A stretch of DNA of 64,000 bases from Pseudomonas graminis (lineage in GTDB: Bacteria; Pseudomonadota; Gammaproteobacteria; Pseudomonadales; Pseudomonadaceae). Both the position numbers and the translations under genes were made by a program. The stretch lies in the NCBI RefSeq assembly GCF_002093745.1, contig NZ_MTSB01000010.1, positions 159,372 to 223,371 of the forward strand, written 5' to 3'. How positions within the stretch are numbered: position 1 is the first letter of the stretch; every line of letters begins with the position of its first letter. The notes beneath the pieces are model-generated. The model searched no databases, had not been told where the DNA came from, and saw nothing but the letters and a program-made list of their open reading frames with translations. Of this stretch, positions 55,299-64,000 are shown piece by piece.

Positions 55299-56731
55299 GC
55301 CGTAGTGAAACTGTCTGGATCGTAGACGACGATCGTTCCATCCGCTGGGTACTGGAAAAGGCCTTGCAACAGGAAGGCATGACCACACAGAGCTTCGACA
55401 GCGCCGACGGGGTGATGAGCCGTCTGGCCCGTCAGCAACCGGACGTGATCATTTCCGACATTCGCATGCCCGGCGCCAGCGGCCTGGACCTGCTGGCGCG
55501 GATTCGTGAGCAGCATCCGCGCTTGCCGGTGATCATCATGACCGCCCATTCGGACCTGGACAGCGCGGTGGCGTCCTATCAGGGCGGTGCTTTCGAGTAC
55601 CTGCCCAAGCCCTTCGACGTCGATGAAGCAGTCTCGCTGGTCAAGCGAGCCAACCAGCATGCTCAGGAGCAGCAAGGCCTGGACGTCGCCCCGACGCTGA
55701 CCCGCACGCCTGAAATCATTGGCGAAGCGCCTGCGATGCAGGAAGTGTTTCGTGCCATCGGGCGTCTGAGTCATTCCAACATCACCGTCTTGATCAACGG
55801 TGAGTCGGGAACCGGTAAAGAACTGGTCGCCCACGCCCTGCACCGCCACAGCCCGCGTTCGGCTTCGCCGTTCATCGCGTTGAACATGGCGGCGATCCCC
55901 AAGGACCTGATGGAGTCAGAGCTGTTCGGCCATGAAAAAGGAGCCTTTACCGGCGCAGCGAACCTGCGTCGCGGACGCTTCGAACAGGCTGACGGCGGCA
56001 CGCTGTTCCTCGATGAAATCGGCGACATGCCGGCCGACACCCAGACCCGGCTGCTGCGAGTGCTGGCTGATGGCGAGTTCTATCGGGTCGGCGGTCATAC
56101 GCCGGTCAAGGTGGACGTGCGGATCATTGCCGCCACTCACCAGAACCTGGAAACCCTCGTGCAGGCCGGCAAGTTTCGCGAGGACTTGTTCCACCGTCTG
56201 AACGTGATCCGCATCCACATCCCGCGCATGTCGGACCGTCGTGAAGACATTCCGACCCTGGCCAGGCACTTCCTGAGCCGCGCTGCGCAAGAGCTTTCCG
56301 TCGAGCCGAAACTGCTCAAGGCCGAGACCGAGGAATACCTCAAGCATCTCCCGTGGCCGGGCAACGTTCGTCAACTGGAGAACACCTGCCGCTGGATCAC
56401 GGTCATGGCCTCAGGCCGCGAAGTGCATATCAGCGACCTGCCACCGGAACTGCTCAGCCTGCCGCAAGACGCCGCACCGGTCACCAACTGGGAACAGGCA
56501 TTGCGTCAGTGGGCCGATCAGGCGTTGTCTCGCGGTCAGTCGAGCTTGCTCGACAGCGCGGTGCCGACGTTCGAGCGGATCATGATCGAAACCGCCCTCA
56601 AACACACCGCCGGCCGCCGCCGCGACGCTGCGGTGCTGTTGGGCTGGGGCCGTAACACCTTGACCCGCAAGATCAAGGAGCTGGGCATGAAGGTCGATGG
56701 CGGGGATGACGACGAGGCGGATGAGGGCTGA
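55295..56731 (+). CDS. ntrC: Nitrogen regulation response regulator NtrC
   Basis: 478 residues. Receiver with Asp55 (VIISDIRMPGASG), sigma-54-interacting AAA+ domain with Walker A GESGTGKELVAHAL, the GAFTGA loop in HEKGAFTGAANLRRG and Walker B GGTLFLDEIGD. The C-terminal Fis-type helix-turn-helix is AAVLLGWGRNTLTRKIKELG. It activates sigma-54 promoters such as those seen here upstream of glnA and ntrB. Start is coupled to ntrB through ATGA. Confidence 0.97.
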   Translation: MSRSETVWIVDDDRSIRWVLEKALQQEGMTTQSFDSADGVMSRLARQQPDVIISDIRMPGASGLDLLARIREQHPRLPVIIMTAHSDLDSAVASYQGGAFEYLPKPFDVDEAVSLVKRANQHAQEQQGLDVAPTLTRTPEIIGEAPAMQEVFRAIGRLSHSNITVLINGESGTGKELVAHALHRHSPRSASPFIALNMAAIPKDLMESELFGHEKGAFTGAANLRRGRFEQADGGTLFLDEIGDMPADTQTRLLRVLADGEFYRVGGHTPVKVDVRIIAATHQNLETLVQAGKFREDLFHRLNVIRIHIPRMSDRREDIPTLARHFLSRAAQELSVEPKLLKAETEEYLKHLPWPGNVRQLENTCRWITVMASGREVHISDLPPELLSLPQDAAPVTNWEQALRQWADQALSRGQSSLLDSAVPTFERIMIETALKHTAGRRRDAAVLLGWGRNTLTRKIKELGMKVDGGDDDEADEG

Positions 56732-56756
56732 GTAGCTCTCGTTGACTCAGCGCTAT

Positions 56757-56921
56757 CTGGCTTTCAGGCTTCTGCCCGAAGGGCGTAGGAGCAAACAGGT
56801 TCGCGAAGGCGGTAGTTCAGACGATGCAGTTCGGAGAATGCACCGGCCCTTTCGCGAACCCGTTAGCCCCCACGGGCTTTGGCCAGAATCAAAAGCAGAC
56901 TTGAGTATTACGCTGTCTGCT
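56757..56921. repeat. REP pair between ntrC and the aldo/keto reductase gene
   Basis: A degenerate REP in each orientation (GTAGGAGCAAACAGGTTCGC and CCTTTCGCGAACCCGTTAGC) with the usual flank GGCCAGAATCAAAAGCAGAC on the right. It fills the convergent gap. A single TTATGCACA (DnaA-box variant) lies downstream at about 56946. Confidence 0.8.
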
Positions 56922-56957
56922 GCGCGGTGAGCGTCAGTCAGGTTTGTGCATAACGTA

Positions 56958-57995
56958 TCACTCAGCCAGCGATGGCTTTTCCCACAGGTTGATCCCGCCT
57001 TCCACCGCAAAGCTGTCGATCTCGGCCAGCTCTTCCGGGCTGAACGCTAGGTTCTTCAGCGCGCCAACGTTCTCGATGATCTGCTCCGGGCGGCTGGCGC
57101 CGATCAGCGCGGACGTCACGCGTGGATCTCGCAGGGTCCAGGCCAGGGCCATTTGCGCCAGGCTCTGACCGCGACGCTGAGCGATTTCATTCAGGGCGCG
57201 CACGTGGGCGATGTTCTGCTCGGACAAGTGCGACGCCTGCAAGGAACCGCCGCCCGGACGATTGACCCGTGCATCCTTGGGCACGCCGTTCAGGTATTTG
57301 TCCGACAGCAGCCCCTGCGCCAGCGCAGTGAAGGCAATCACGCCCGCACCCAGCTCTTCGGTGGCCTCCAGCAGGTCTTTTTCAACCCAGCGATTGAGCA
57401 GGTTGTAAGCCGGTTGGTGAATCAGCAACGGCACTTTCCACTCTTTCAGCAGTGCAGCGATTTCGCGCGTCTTGGCGCCGGAGTACGACGAGATACCGAT
57501 ATACAGCGCTTTGCCCTGCTGCACCGCAGTGGCCAGCGCGCTGGCGGTTTCTTCCAGCGGGGTGTCCGGGTCGAAGCGGTGGGAATAGAAAATATCGACG
57601 TAATCCAGCCCCATGCGTTGCAGGCTCTGGTCCAGGCTGGCAAGCACGTATTTACGCGAGCCACCGCCCTGCCCGTAAGGCCCCGGCCACATGTCCCAGC
57701 CTGCCTTGCTGGAGATGATCAGTTCATCACGGTAGTGTTTGAAGTCTTCGCGCAGCAGGCGGCCAAAGTTGATCTCGGCGCTGCCGTAGGGTGGGCCATA
57801 GTTGTTGGCCAGGTCAAAATGGTTGATGCCCAGATCGAACGCCGTGCGCAGCATGGCGCGCTGGGTGTCGATCGGGGTGCTGTCGCCAAAGTTGTGCCAC
57901 AAGCCGAGCGACAATGCCGGAAGCACCAGCCCGCTGCGGCCGGTACGGCGATAAGGCATGTCTTCGTAACGATTTTCGGCAGCGATGTAGGTCAT
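56958..57995 (-). CDS. Aldo/keto reductase, YghZ-like
   Basis: 345 residues. Eight-stranded barrel reductase: catalytic Asp-Tyr-Lys-His pattern seen as HFDLANNYGPPYGSAE, then ISSKAGW and FYSHRFDPDTPLEE. NADPH site residues fit SALIGASRPEQIIENVGAL. It closely follows the L-glyceraldehyde-3-phosphate reductase (YghZ/GpR) type, which also detoxifies methylglyoxal. ATG 57995 follows GAGAGG. It is the last gene on the strand below the sulfur-type group. Confidence 0.88.
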   Translation of the reverse strand: MTYIAAENRYEDMPYRRTGRSGLVLPALSLGLWHNFGDSTPIDTQRAMLRTAFDLGINHFDLANNYGPPYGSAEINFGRLLREDFKHYRDELIISSKAGWDMWPGPYGQGGGSRKYVLASLDQSLQRMGLDYVDIFYSHRFDPDTPLEETASALATAVQQGKALYIGISSYSGAKTREIAALLKEWKVPLLIHQPAYNLLNRWVEKDLLEATEELGAGVIAFTALAQGLLSDKYLNGVPKDARVNRPGGGSLQASHLSEQNIAHVRALNEIAQRRGQSLAQMALAWTLRDPRVTSALIGASRPEQIIENVGALKNLAFSPEELAEIDSFAVEGGINLWEKPSLAE

Positions 57996-58073
57996 TGAAT
58001 CCTCTCTTGTCTGGGGATACTCGAGGCGTCTTCACTGCGTTGGCGAACAGAAGGTATCTGATCGCACGCGCAA

Positions 58074-59009
58074 TCATGGCTTTTGCCAGACAGCCTGCTG
58101 AATGTCGACCCGCTTGGGTATCAAGTGGTTGTCGTAAAACAGATCAGCGGTCGCCTGCTGCGCACGCACGATCTCGGCGGTAATCGGCAGGCTGGGCGAT
58201 ACAGGCCGGTGGTCAAGATACTGAGTGATCACCGCTTCGGACAACCCCATGCTACGCGCCAGGGTCTGAATGCTTTCAGTGCGATGCGAGCGAGCCAGCC
58301 CGTCGGCCACCGTCAGTTCGTCGAGAACCTGCTGCACGAACGCAGCGTTTTTCTCGGCAAAGGCCCGGCGCGCCGTATAGAACGGTCCGGACAACCCCAA
58401 CCCTTCGCCATTGGCCAGCAGACGGCTGTGGCCTTCGCTCATGGCGATGGAGTAATACGGGTCCCAGATCGCCCAGGCATCGACACTGCCGTTCTCGAAC
58501 GCGGCACGGGCATCGGCCGGGGTCAGGTAGATCGGCTGGATATCCTTGAACGTCAGACCGGCCTTGTTCAGCAGGCGCAGTAACACGTTGTGGGAACTGG
58601 AGCCTTTCTGAAGGGCGACCTTGCGGCCTTTCAGGTCAGCGACGCTGTGCAGCGGGCTCTCGTTACGCACCAGTATCGTTTCTGCGTGCGGCTTGGACGG
58701 TTCCGTGCCGATGTAGACCAGGTCCGCACCCGCCACCTGAGCGAAAATCGGCGGGATGTCGCCGGTCGAGGCGATGTCCAGACTGCCGATGTTCAGCGCT
58801 TCAAGCATCTGCGGCCCGGCGGGAAACTCGATCCATTTGATTGCCGTATCAGGGAAACGCTTTTCCAGCAGAGCGTTTTCCTTGGCCAGCACGAGTGTGA
58901 TCGAGCCCTTCTGGTAGCCGATGCGCAGGGTGTCGGGCTCGTCGGCAGAGGCTGTATTGAGCAAGCCGCTGAACGCCAGAATGGCAGCGATGAAAGTGAA
59001 TGGTTTCAT
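58074..59009 (-). CDS. Aliphatic sulfonate-type ABC solute-binding protein (SsuA family)
   Basis: 311 residues. Signal peptide MKPFTFIAAILAFSGLLNTASA. Periplasmic NMT1/SsuA-like fold: DTLRIGYQKGSITLVLAKENALLEKRFP, GSLDIASTGDIPPIFAQ and VDAWAIWDPYYSI. SsuA proteins bind sulfonates or sulfate esters. No ssuB or ssuC partner is in the window, so it may feed a transporter encoded elsewhere. It lies 79 bp upstream of the aldo/keto reductase gene; its own upstream gap carries REP elements. Confidence 0.88.
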   Translation of the reverse strand: MKPFTFIAAILAFSGLLNTASADEPDTLRIGYQKGSITLVLAKENALLEKRFPDTAIKWIEFPAGPQMLEALNIGSLDIASTGDIPPIFAQVAGADLVYIGTEPSKPHAETILVRNESPLHSVADLKGRKVALQKGSSSHNVLLRLLNKAGLTFKDIQPIYLTPADARAAFENGSVDAWAIWDPYYSIAMSEGHSRLLANGEGLGLSGPFYTARRAFAEKNAAFVQQVLDELTVADGLARSHRTESIQTLARSMGLSEAVITQYLDHRPVSPSLPITAEIVRAQQATADLFYDNHLIPKRVDIQQAVWQKP

Positions 59010-59047
59010 GGGTAATCCTTTAATTCAGTGGTCTAGGCCCTAAAGCC

Positions 59048-59232
59048 ATTGCCATACACAAATCTGCCTTTGATTCTGCCCGCAGGGCGTGGGAGCGAAC
59101 TTGTTCGCGAAAGCTCTATTCCGGGCGATACATCTTCAGCGGATGTCACGACCCCTTCGCGGACAAACGAAGCGTCGCCCGGTCCGCTCCCACGGCCTTC
59201 GGCCAGAATCCAGAGCGGACTTGTGTGTAACG
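59048..59232. repeat. REP pair between the monooxygenase and the SsuA-like gene
   Basis: GTGGGAGCGAACTTGTTCGC at 59089 and an inverted CCGCTCCCACGGCCTTCGGC copy at about 59187, with GATTCTG flanks as in the array. The inverted copy has an insertion between its two halves. Confidence 0.8.
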
Positions 59233-59250
59233 ATGAATGCACGGTCACAA

Positions 59251-60576
59251 TCAAAATCTATAAACGGGCCGCTGCAGCCCCAGGTTCTCGCGCAACGTGG
59301 TGCCTTCATATTCAGTACGAAACAGCCCGCGCCGCTGCAACTCCGGCACCAGCCATTGCGCGACGTCTTCCAGACCGCCCGGCAGATGCGGCACCAGCAC
59401 GTTGAAGCCGTCCGCTGCGCCTTGTTCGAACCAGCGTTGCAGCTCGTCGGCGACCTGAGCAGGTGTGCCGATCAGGCTGTAGTGCCCTCGCCCACCGGCG
59501 ATCCGTCGCCCCAATTGTGCGAGGGTCAGGTTTTCCTGATCAGCCAGCTCAGTGAGCAGTTTTTGTCGACTGCGCTGGCCGCTGTCGGTCAGCGGCAGCT
59601 CGGGCAACGGGCCGTCCAGCGGGTAGCCCGACAGGTCAAAATTGCCCAGCATGCGCCCCAACAACGCGACGCCCACTTGCGGCTCGACCAGGTCCTGAAA
59701 CGACTCGAATTTCGCCTTCGCCAGCGCTTCGGTTTCTGCCAGGACGATGAACACGCCGGGCATGACTTTCAGCGAATCGGCGTCACGCCCGTAAGCGCTC
59801 AAACGGCCCTTGATGTCGGCGTAGAACGCCTGAGCACTGGCCAGCGAGGTCTGCGCGGTGAACACCACTTCTGCCGTCTGTGCCGCCAGATCGCGGCCGA
59901 CTTCCGAGGAACCGGCCTGCACCACCACCGGCTGACCCTGCGGCGAGCGCGCCACGTTCAGCGGGCCTTTGACGCTGAAATGCTCACCCACGTGATCCAG
60001 CACATGCAGTTTGGCCGGGTTGTAATACTCGCCACTGGCCTTGTCACGGGTGAAGGCGTCGTCTGCCCAGCTGTCCCAAAGGCCAGTCACCACCTGATGA
60101 AACTCTCGCGCCCGGCTATAGCGCTCGGCATGGCCGACATGTTCGGCGCGACCGAAATTCTGCGCCTCGGCGGCGGCATCCGACGTCACCAGATTCCAGC
60201 CTGCCCGGCCACCAGACAGATGATCCAGCGAGGCAAACTTGCGGGCCACGTGGTACGGCTCGTTGTAGGTGGTGGTCGCCGTTGCAATCAGGCCGATGTG
60301 GTCCGTCACGGCGCTCAACGCCGAGAGCAGCGTCAGCGGCTCGAAATGATCCGAACGTGCCATGCGACTGGCGATATCGCCGGTCGCTGCAGCCACGCTG
60401 TCTGCCACAAACAACGTATCGAATTTCGCCGCTTCCGCCACCTTGGCCAAATGCCGGTAGTGCTTGAAATCCAGTCCGGCGTCCGCAGGCACATCCGGGT
60501 GACGCCAGGCCGCAACGTGGTGCCCGGTGGCCATCAGAAAAGCGCCCAGTTTCATCTGTCGAGCAGTCGTGCTCAT
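59251..60576 (-). CDS. LLM-class flavin-dependent monooxygenase (NtaA/SnaA/DszA family)
   Basis: 441 residues. FMNH2-dependent luciferase-like barrel: MKLGAFLMATGHHVAAWRHPDV, then LTLLSALSAVTDHIGLIATATTTYNEPYHVARKFASLDHLSGGRAGWNLVTS, the classic family block. Such enzymes open sulfur or nitrogen heteroatom compounds and need a separate flavin reductase, which is not seen here. ATG 60576 follows AAGGAG. It lies 35 bp after the TonB receptor gene on the same strand. The SsuA-like neighbour suggests an organosulfur substrate. Confidence 0.9.
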   Translation of the reverse strand: MSTTARQMKLGAFLMATGHHVAAWRHPDVPADAGLDFKHYRHLAKVAEAAKFDTLFVADSVAAATGDIASRMARSDHFEPLTLLSALSAVTDHIGLIATATTTYNEPYHVARKFASLDHLSGGRAGWNLVTSDAAAEAQNFGRAEHVGHAERYSRAREFHQVVTGLWDSWADDAFTRDKASGEYYNPAKLHVLDHVGEHFSVKGPLNVARSPQGQPVVVQAGSSEVGRDLAAQTAEVVFTAQTSLASAQAFYADIKGRLSAYGRDADSLKVMPGVFIVLAETEALAKAKFESFQDLVEPQVGVALLGRMLGNFDLSGYPLDGPLPELPLTDSGQRSRQKLLTELADQENLTLAQLGRRIAGGRGHYSLIGTPAQVADELQRWFEQGAADGFNVLVPHLPGGLEDVAQWLVPELQRRGLFRTEYEGTTLRENLGLQRPVYRF

Positions 60577-60611
60577 GCCTCACTCCTTACTGTGTAGCTG
60601 CGGGCAGCGAC

Positions 60612-62879
60612 TCAAAAATCCTTGCGCAGCTGCACGCCGAAATAACGTTCGTCATCACGTGGCACGGACCGGTAAACGTAGTTGCCGCCCGTCGCCAGCA
60701 TCGGTGAGTAGGACTTGTCGGCCAGGTTTTTACCCAGCAGCGCCACGCGCCAGCCGCTGTTGTAGTCGGCCAGTGCCACGCTGGCATTCCAGATGCCATA
60801 GGCACCCTGTTTGGTGTCCGGGTTCTGGCTGATGTCGTACTGCACTTCACTCTGCCAGCTGTAATCGGTGCCCAGTTCGATGTCCAGGCCGTTGTCCAGC
60901 GGGATGGTGTAATCGGCGCGAACGTAGCTTTTCCAGTCCGGGCTGTAGGGCAAGGTCTTGCCATCGACATTGCACGACGCCGCTGCACCGGCCGGGCAGG
61001 CAAACGTGTCGATCCGCGCACGGGTGTAGGACAGCGCGCCGGAAAACTTCAGGTTGTGGGTGGCCTGCAATGCGTAATCCAGCTCGACACCTTCGGTGCT
61101 GACGCTGCCTGCGTTGATCAATCGCGTCACGACCTGCCCGGCGACGCTGTCGAAGAAGTTCGCCTGATAGTTGTCGTAATCGCTGTGAAACACCGCCAGG
61201 TTGGTGGTCAGGCGATTGTTCCAGGTGGTGGCTTTGACGCCGACTTCCCAGGTGTTCGAGGTTTCCGGTTTGAGGGCCTGGGTATCACGCGGCTGCATGT
61301 TGAAGAACACGTTATAGGCCGGCCCCTTGTAGCCACGCGAATAGGTGATGTACGTCATCACGCTGTCGCTCAGGTCGTATTGCAAACCGAGACGCCCGGA
61401 CTTGCCGTCTTCGTCCACCGAACCCGAACTGCTGGTTGCCGGCTGAATACCGCTGACGGTGGTCGCGGATGTCGACACCCGGCGGTGATCGTATTCCAGA
61501 TCATCATGGGTCCAGCGCGCACCGGCAATGGCGCGGAAATCAGGTGTGAAATTGAAGGTGGTTTCGCCAAACACCGAGTAGCTGTCGGTGGTGGTGGTGT
61601 AATCCGCAACGCCACGGTCCTGAGTCGTCGGCGTGATCAGCGTGCGCTGATAGGTTTCGTCGCTCTTGCCGTGCATGTAGAACAGGCCGCCGACGTACTC
61701 GACAAACTGACCTTTTGGCGACGCCAGCCGCAGCTCCTGGGAATACTGGTTGAACTCAAGATCGCCCTTGTCTTCCGTGCCGGGAAACGCAGCCGTGACG
61801 GTGCCGAGGCGGTCGCCATCCTGATACTGCGTGTTGTCCCAGCCACGCCAGGCGGTGATGGACGTCAGGGTGTAATCGCCCAGTTGCCAGTCGAGCTGGC
61901 CGGACAGGCCTTTGTTGACGTCTTCGACATGGCTGCGGTAGTCGCTGACCACGTTTCGATTGTCGCTGTCGGCGCGCACCGGCGACAGCGCACTGGCGAA
62001 CGCCGGGGTCAGCGCCTTGCTGACCACACCGTTGGGCGCGTCATCGTGAGACTGCATGTAGTCCGCGGCGAGGGTGAAGGTTATGTCGTCGTTGGGCGTG
62101 AACTCCAGCTTGCCGCGCGCGCCTTTGCGGTTGTAGCCGTTGACCTCCTGACCATTGAGCGTGTTGTCGACGTTGCCGTCGTAACTGCCGAACAGCGTGG
62201 TGATCGAGCCTTTGAGGGTCTGCGGAATCAGGCTGCCACCAATGCCGAACCGGGTGCGGCTTTCGTTGCCGCTGTAATACGACTGGTCGATATAACCGTG
62301 AGTCGCTTCGGTCGGTGCCTTGGTGGTGACGTTAAGCACACCGGCCGACGCATTCTTGCCAAACAGCGTGCCTTGCGGGCCGCGCAGCACTTCGATGCGT
62401 TCGAGGTCGAGCAAGTCCAGCGTGGCCTGACCCGGACGCGCATACACCACGCCATCGATCACGGTCGCCACGGTCGGCTCGACGCCCGGCGAGGTGGAAA
62501 TGGTGCCGACACCGCGAATGAACAGCGAGGTGTCCTTGTTGGAAGCGCCCGTGCGGAAGTTCAGCGACGGCACTTGCTGCACAAGGCTGGCGACGCCATT
62601 GCGGTTGTCCCGCTCCAGTTGTTCGCCCTGAATCACCGAGACGGCGACCGGCACTTTTTGCAGCGATTCTTCACGGCGCGTGGCCGTCACGGTGACGGAC
62701 TCCAGCGCCACGGTCTCAGCGTTTTGCGCAGCGTCAGTCTCCGCCATGACCGGAACCCAAGGCATGGCTGTCAGCCCCATCAGCAACCAGCCATAACGAC
62801 GCCCCCGCGCCACATGAGCCTGATCGATAGCGTGCGCCAGAAGTGTGTGTCTGACGCCGTCTCCACGTGTTGTGTGCAT
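60612..62879 (-). CDS. TonB-dependent outer-membrane receptor
   Basis: 755 residues from ATG 62879; an upstream GTG at 62927 is possible. Long signal region with hydrophobic GWLLMGLTAMPWVPVMA. TonB box near ESVTVTATRREESLQKVPVAVSV, plug domain (RDNRNGVASLVQQVPSLNFRTG...VIDGVVY), and a 22-strand barrel ending in VPRDDERYFGVQLRKDF with terminal Phe. Because of its monooxygenase and SsuA-type neighbours it may import an organosulfur compound rather than a siderophore. No Fur-like site is evident upstream. Confidence 0.9.
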   Translation of the reverse strand: MHTTRGDGVRHTLLAHAIDQAHVARGRRYGWLLMGLTAMPWVPVMAETDAAQNAETVALESVTVTATRREESLQKVPVAVSVIQGEQLERDNRNGVASLVQQVPSLNFRTGASNKDTSLFIRGVGTISTSPGVEPTVATVIDGVVYARPGQATLDLLDLERIEVLRGPQGTLFGKNASAGVLNVTTKAPTEATHGYIDQSYYSGNESRTRFGIGGSLIPQTLKGSITTLFGSYDGNVDNTLNGQEVNGYNRKGARGKLEFTPNDDITFTLAADYMQSHDDAPNGVVSKALTPAFASALSPVRADSDNRNVVSDYRSHVEDVNKGLSGQLDWQLGDYTLTSITAWRGWDNTQYQDGDRLGTVTAAFPGTEDKGDLEFNQYSQELRLASPKGQFVEYVGGLFYMHGKSDETYQRTLITPTTQDRGVADYTTTTDSYSVFGETTFNFTPDFRAIAGARWTHDDLEYDHRRVSTSATTVSGIQPATSSSGSVDEDGKSGRLGLQYDLSDSVMTYITYSRGYKGPAYNVFFNMQPRDTQALKPETSNTWEVGVKATTWNNRLTTNLAVFHSDYDNYQANFFDSVAGQVVTRLINAGSVSTEGVELDYALQATHNLKFSGALSYTRARIDTFACPAGAAASCNVDGKTLPYSPDWKSYVRADYTIPLDNGLDIELGTDYSWQSEVQYDISQNPDTKQGAYGIWNASVALADYNSGWRVALLGKNLADKSYSPMLATGGNYVYRSVPRDDERYFGVQLRKDF

Positions 62880-62995
62880 CTGCGTGCCTGCCTGAAATAT
62901 GCCCTGATCCGACAGTGCGGTACGCACTGGCGCCTATTCGTGCTGGCTAAACCGGGTCCGGGCATTCGCGGTGGCGAGTAGCAGACAACCATCTT

Positions 62996-63009
62996 TGTTA
63001 GCGCTAACA
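62996..63009. promoter_or_regulatory. LacI-type operator between the TonB receptor and the LacI-family gene
   Basis: Perfect 14-bp palindrome TGTTAGCGCTAACA with a central CG, the form recognised by LacI-family repressors. It lies in the divergent gap, 89 bp before the regulator ATG and 117 bp before the receptor ATG. Confidence 0.8.
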
Positions 63010-63097
63010 TCGCCAGTATCGAGAATCGACTGATAGATCGTCCAATACTGAAAAATTAGTTTTATATTCTTTTTACTTTTATGCGAAGTGATCAAAC

Positions 63098-63856
63098 ATG
63101 GCCGATGAGAAACCCGTGACACGCAAACGCCGAGGCGCAGGCCGGGTCACCATCACCGCCGTGGCCCGTCACGCGGGGGTGTCGGCCATTACCGTTTCGC
63201 GTTATTTCAATCAGCCGGAGCAGGTATCACCGGAGTTGCGCGAGCGCATCGCAGCAGCGGTCAATACGCTGGGCTACGTGCCTAATCTGGCCGCAGGCGG
63301 TCTGGCGTCGGCGCGTAACAAAGTGGTGGCGATGGTGGTTCCCAATATCTCCGGGCCGATCTTCGCCAACACCATTCAGGGCTTCAGCGACACGTTGAGT
63401 CGGCACGGTTTCCAGTTGTTGCTGGCCTCCAGCTACTTTTCCGCCGAACAGGAAGAAAGCGCAGTGCGGGCCTTTCTGGGCTGGTCTCCGGCAGCGCTGG
63501 TGCTGACCAGTCGCTTCCACAGCGACGCCACCGAAAAAATGATCGGGCAGACCGACATTCCGGTGATCGAAACCTGGGACCATCAACCCGAGCGCAGCCC
63601 GATCCAGATCGGTTTCTCTCACTACGATGTCGGCGTGACGGCTGCCCGCTACCTACACGCCAAAGGCTATCGCCGCATGGCGTTCGTACAGAACAGCGTC
63701 GCGGGCGACTTCAGCGCACTGGAGCGGCGAGATGGCTACGTCACCACCGTCGAAGGGCTCGGCATCAAAGGGCCTGTGTCATCACCGAAAATGCTTCGTC
63801 TGAAATACCGTCTTCGCGAACAAGTTCGCTCCCACGCCCTGCGGGCAGAAGCCTGA
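63098..63856 (+). pseudogene. LacI-family regulator interrupted by a REP element
   Basis: Frame of 252 residues versus about 340 for the family. N-terminal LacI helix-turn-helix VTITAVARHAGVSAITVSRYFN (about 17-38) and the hinge are intact, and the ligand-binding domain begins NKVVAMVVPNISGPIFANTIQ. Native sequence stops near residue 224 (RRDGYVTTVEGLGI). The final 28 residues, from 63769, encode a REP half unit (LREQVRSHALRAEA is also what the array encodes when translated). The C-terminal subdomain is missing here, so ligand sensing is likely lost, though DNA binding could survive. The rest may resume beyond 64000 or be deleted. Confidence 0.85.
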
Positions 63857-64000
63857 AAGCCCTGTTTTCCGGGCTCTTTGAGAGCGTGAGGAACGAGCGT
63901 TGATCGCAAGAACACCTATCGTGCCCATGCTCCGCGCTTAGCGTTATACACAAGTTCTTTTGATTCTGGCCGAAGGCCGTGGGAGCGAACTTGTTCGCGA
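63769..64000. repeat. REP half unit and start of another composite REP unit at the window end
   Basis: From 63769 (AAAGGGCCTGTGTCATCACC) the sequence parallels the second half of the 13-kb array unit through TTCGCGAACAAGTTCGCTCC. From about 63910 a second unit begins (ACCTATCGTGCCCATGCTCC, GATTCTGGCCGAAGGCCGTG, GAGCGAACTTGTTCGCGA) and runs off the window. A short GCCC/GGGC hairpin lies between. Confidence 0.8.

Noticed and set aside
56943..56953. Single TTATGCACA (DnaA-box variant) after ntrC
   Set aside because: An isolated near-consensus copy, as expected by chance; not part of the 3.4-5.6-kb cluster.
61056..62981. 641-codon plus-strand frame opposite the TonB receptor
   Set aside because: Antisense shadow; the receptor has complete family features on the other strand.

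Overview
The window looks like chromosomal DNA of a fluorescent Pseudomonas, most likely the P. syringae group. The evidence is the high-GC codon use, the gene orders (dgc/etf glycine-betaine block; fbaA-pgk-epd-tkt-metK; glnA-ntrB-ntrC; typA-thiI), GTGGGAGCGAACTTGTTCGCG-type REP elements, a PAAR/Rhs locus and a secreted chorismate mutase. I see no rRNA, tRNA, CRISPR array, prophage or insertion sequence. The organism call is inference from content.

Layout. 1-727: 3' end of gbcA (glycine betaine demethylase). 971-3403: a GH18 chitinase-like enzyme with fibronectin III modules and a chitin-binding tail. 3404-4046: a convergent intergenic region rich in DnaA boxes. 4047-11873 (minus): the dimethylglycine block, M19 dipeptidase homologue - DUF5943 - dgcA - dgcB - etfA - etfB, which together demethylate betaine-derived dimethylglycine and pass electrons through an ETF. 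12092-12977: two small genes. 12993-13850: a five-copy REP array. 13939-20408 (minus): fbaA, three small lipoproteins (one MliC-like), pgk, epd and tkt, i.e. lower glycolysis/gluconeogenesis and pentose phosphate functions. 20664-22876: an ArsR-methyltransferase fusion regulator (SahR-like) and metK. 22928-23336: a tandem 114-bp repeat. 23479-26078: ligB, a DUF1090 protein and a MAPEG protein. 26194-34231: the czcRS two-component system divergent from czcCBA heavy-metal efflux.

34535-38603 holds a DUF1795/EagR-like gene, an EagR-like N-terminal remnant and a PAAR-Rhs gene whose 3' end (core end, toxin, immunity gene) is missing. It then runs into an OprD porin gene on the other strand. 40137-42440 has two small exported proteins and a CPA1 antiporter. 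42441-46707 is a polyol locus (AraC/MtlR-like, solute-binding protein, SDR dehydrogenase, DeoR regulator) without ABC permeases or ATPase. 46808-50225 carries typA and thiI. 50562-56731 is the nitrogen block, glnA then ntrB-ntrC, each with a visible sigma-54 promoter and NtrC-type site. Between them lie a secreted chorismate mutase and two DUF4124 proteins. 56958-62879 (minus) is a TonB receptor - flavin monooxygenase - SsuA-like binding protein - aldo/keto reductase group. It is divergent from a LacI-family regulator whose coding sequence runs into a REP element.

The most unusual signal is a cluster of seven perfect TTATCCACAG DnaA boxes in 2.1 kb (3473-5566), plus single-mismatch boxes. It spans a convergent intergenic region and the adjoining etfB/etfA genes, far from any recognisable dnaA/oriC gene context. 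I propose a datA-like DnaA titration or inactivation locus. Other points of interest are the broken Rhs locus, the REP-interrupted lacI-type gene, the two repeat arrays, and two solute-binding proteins without transporter partners.
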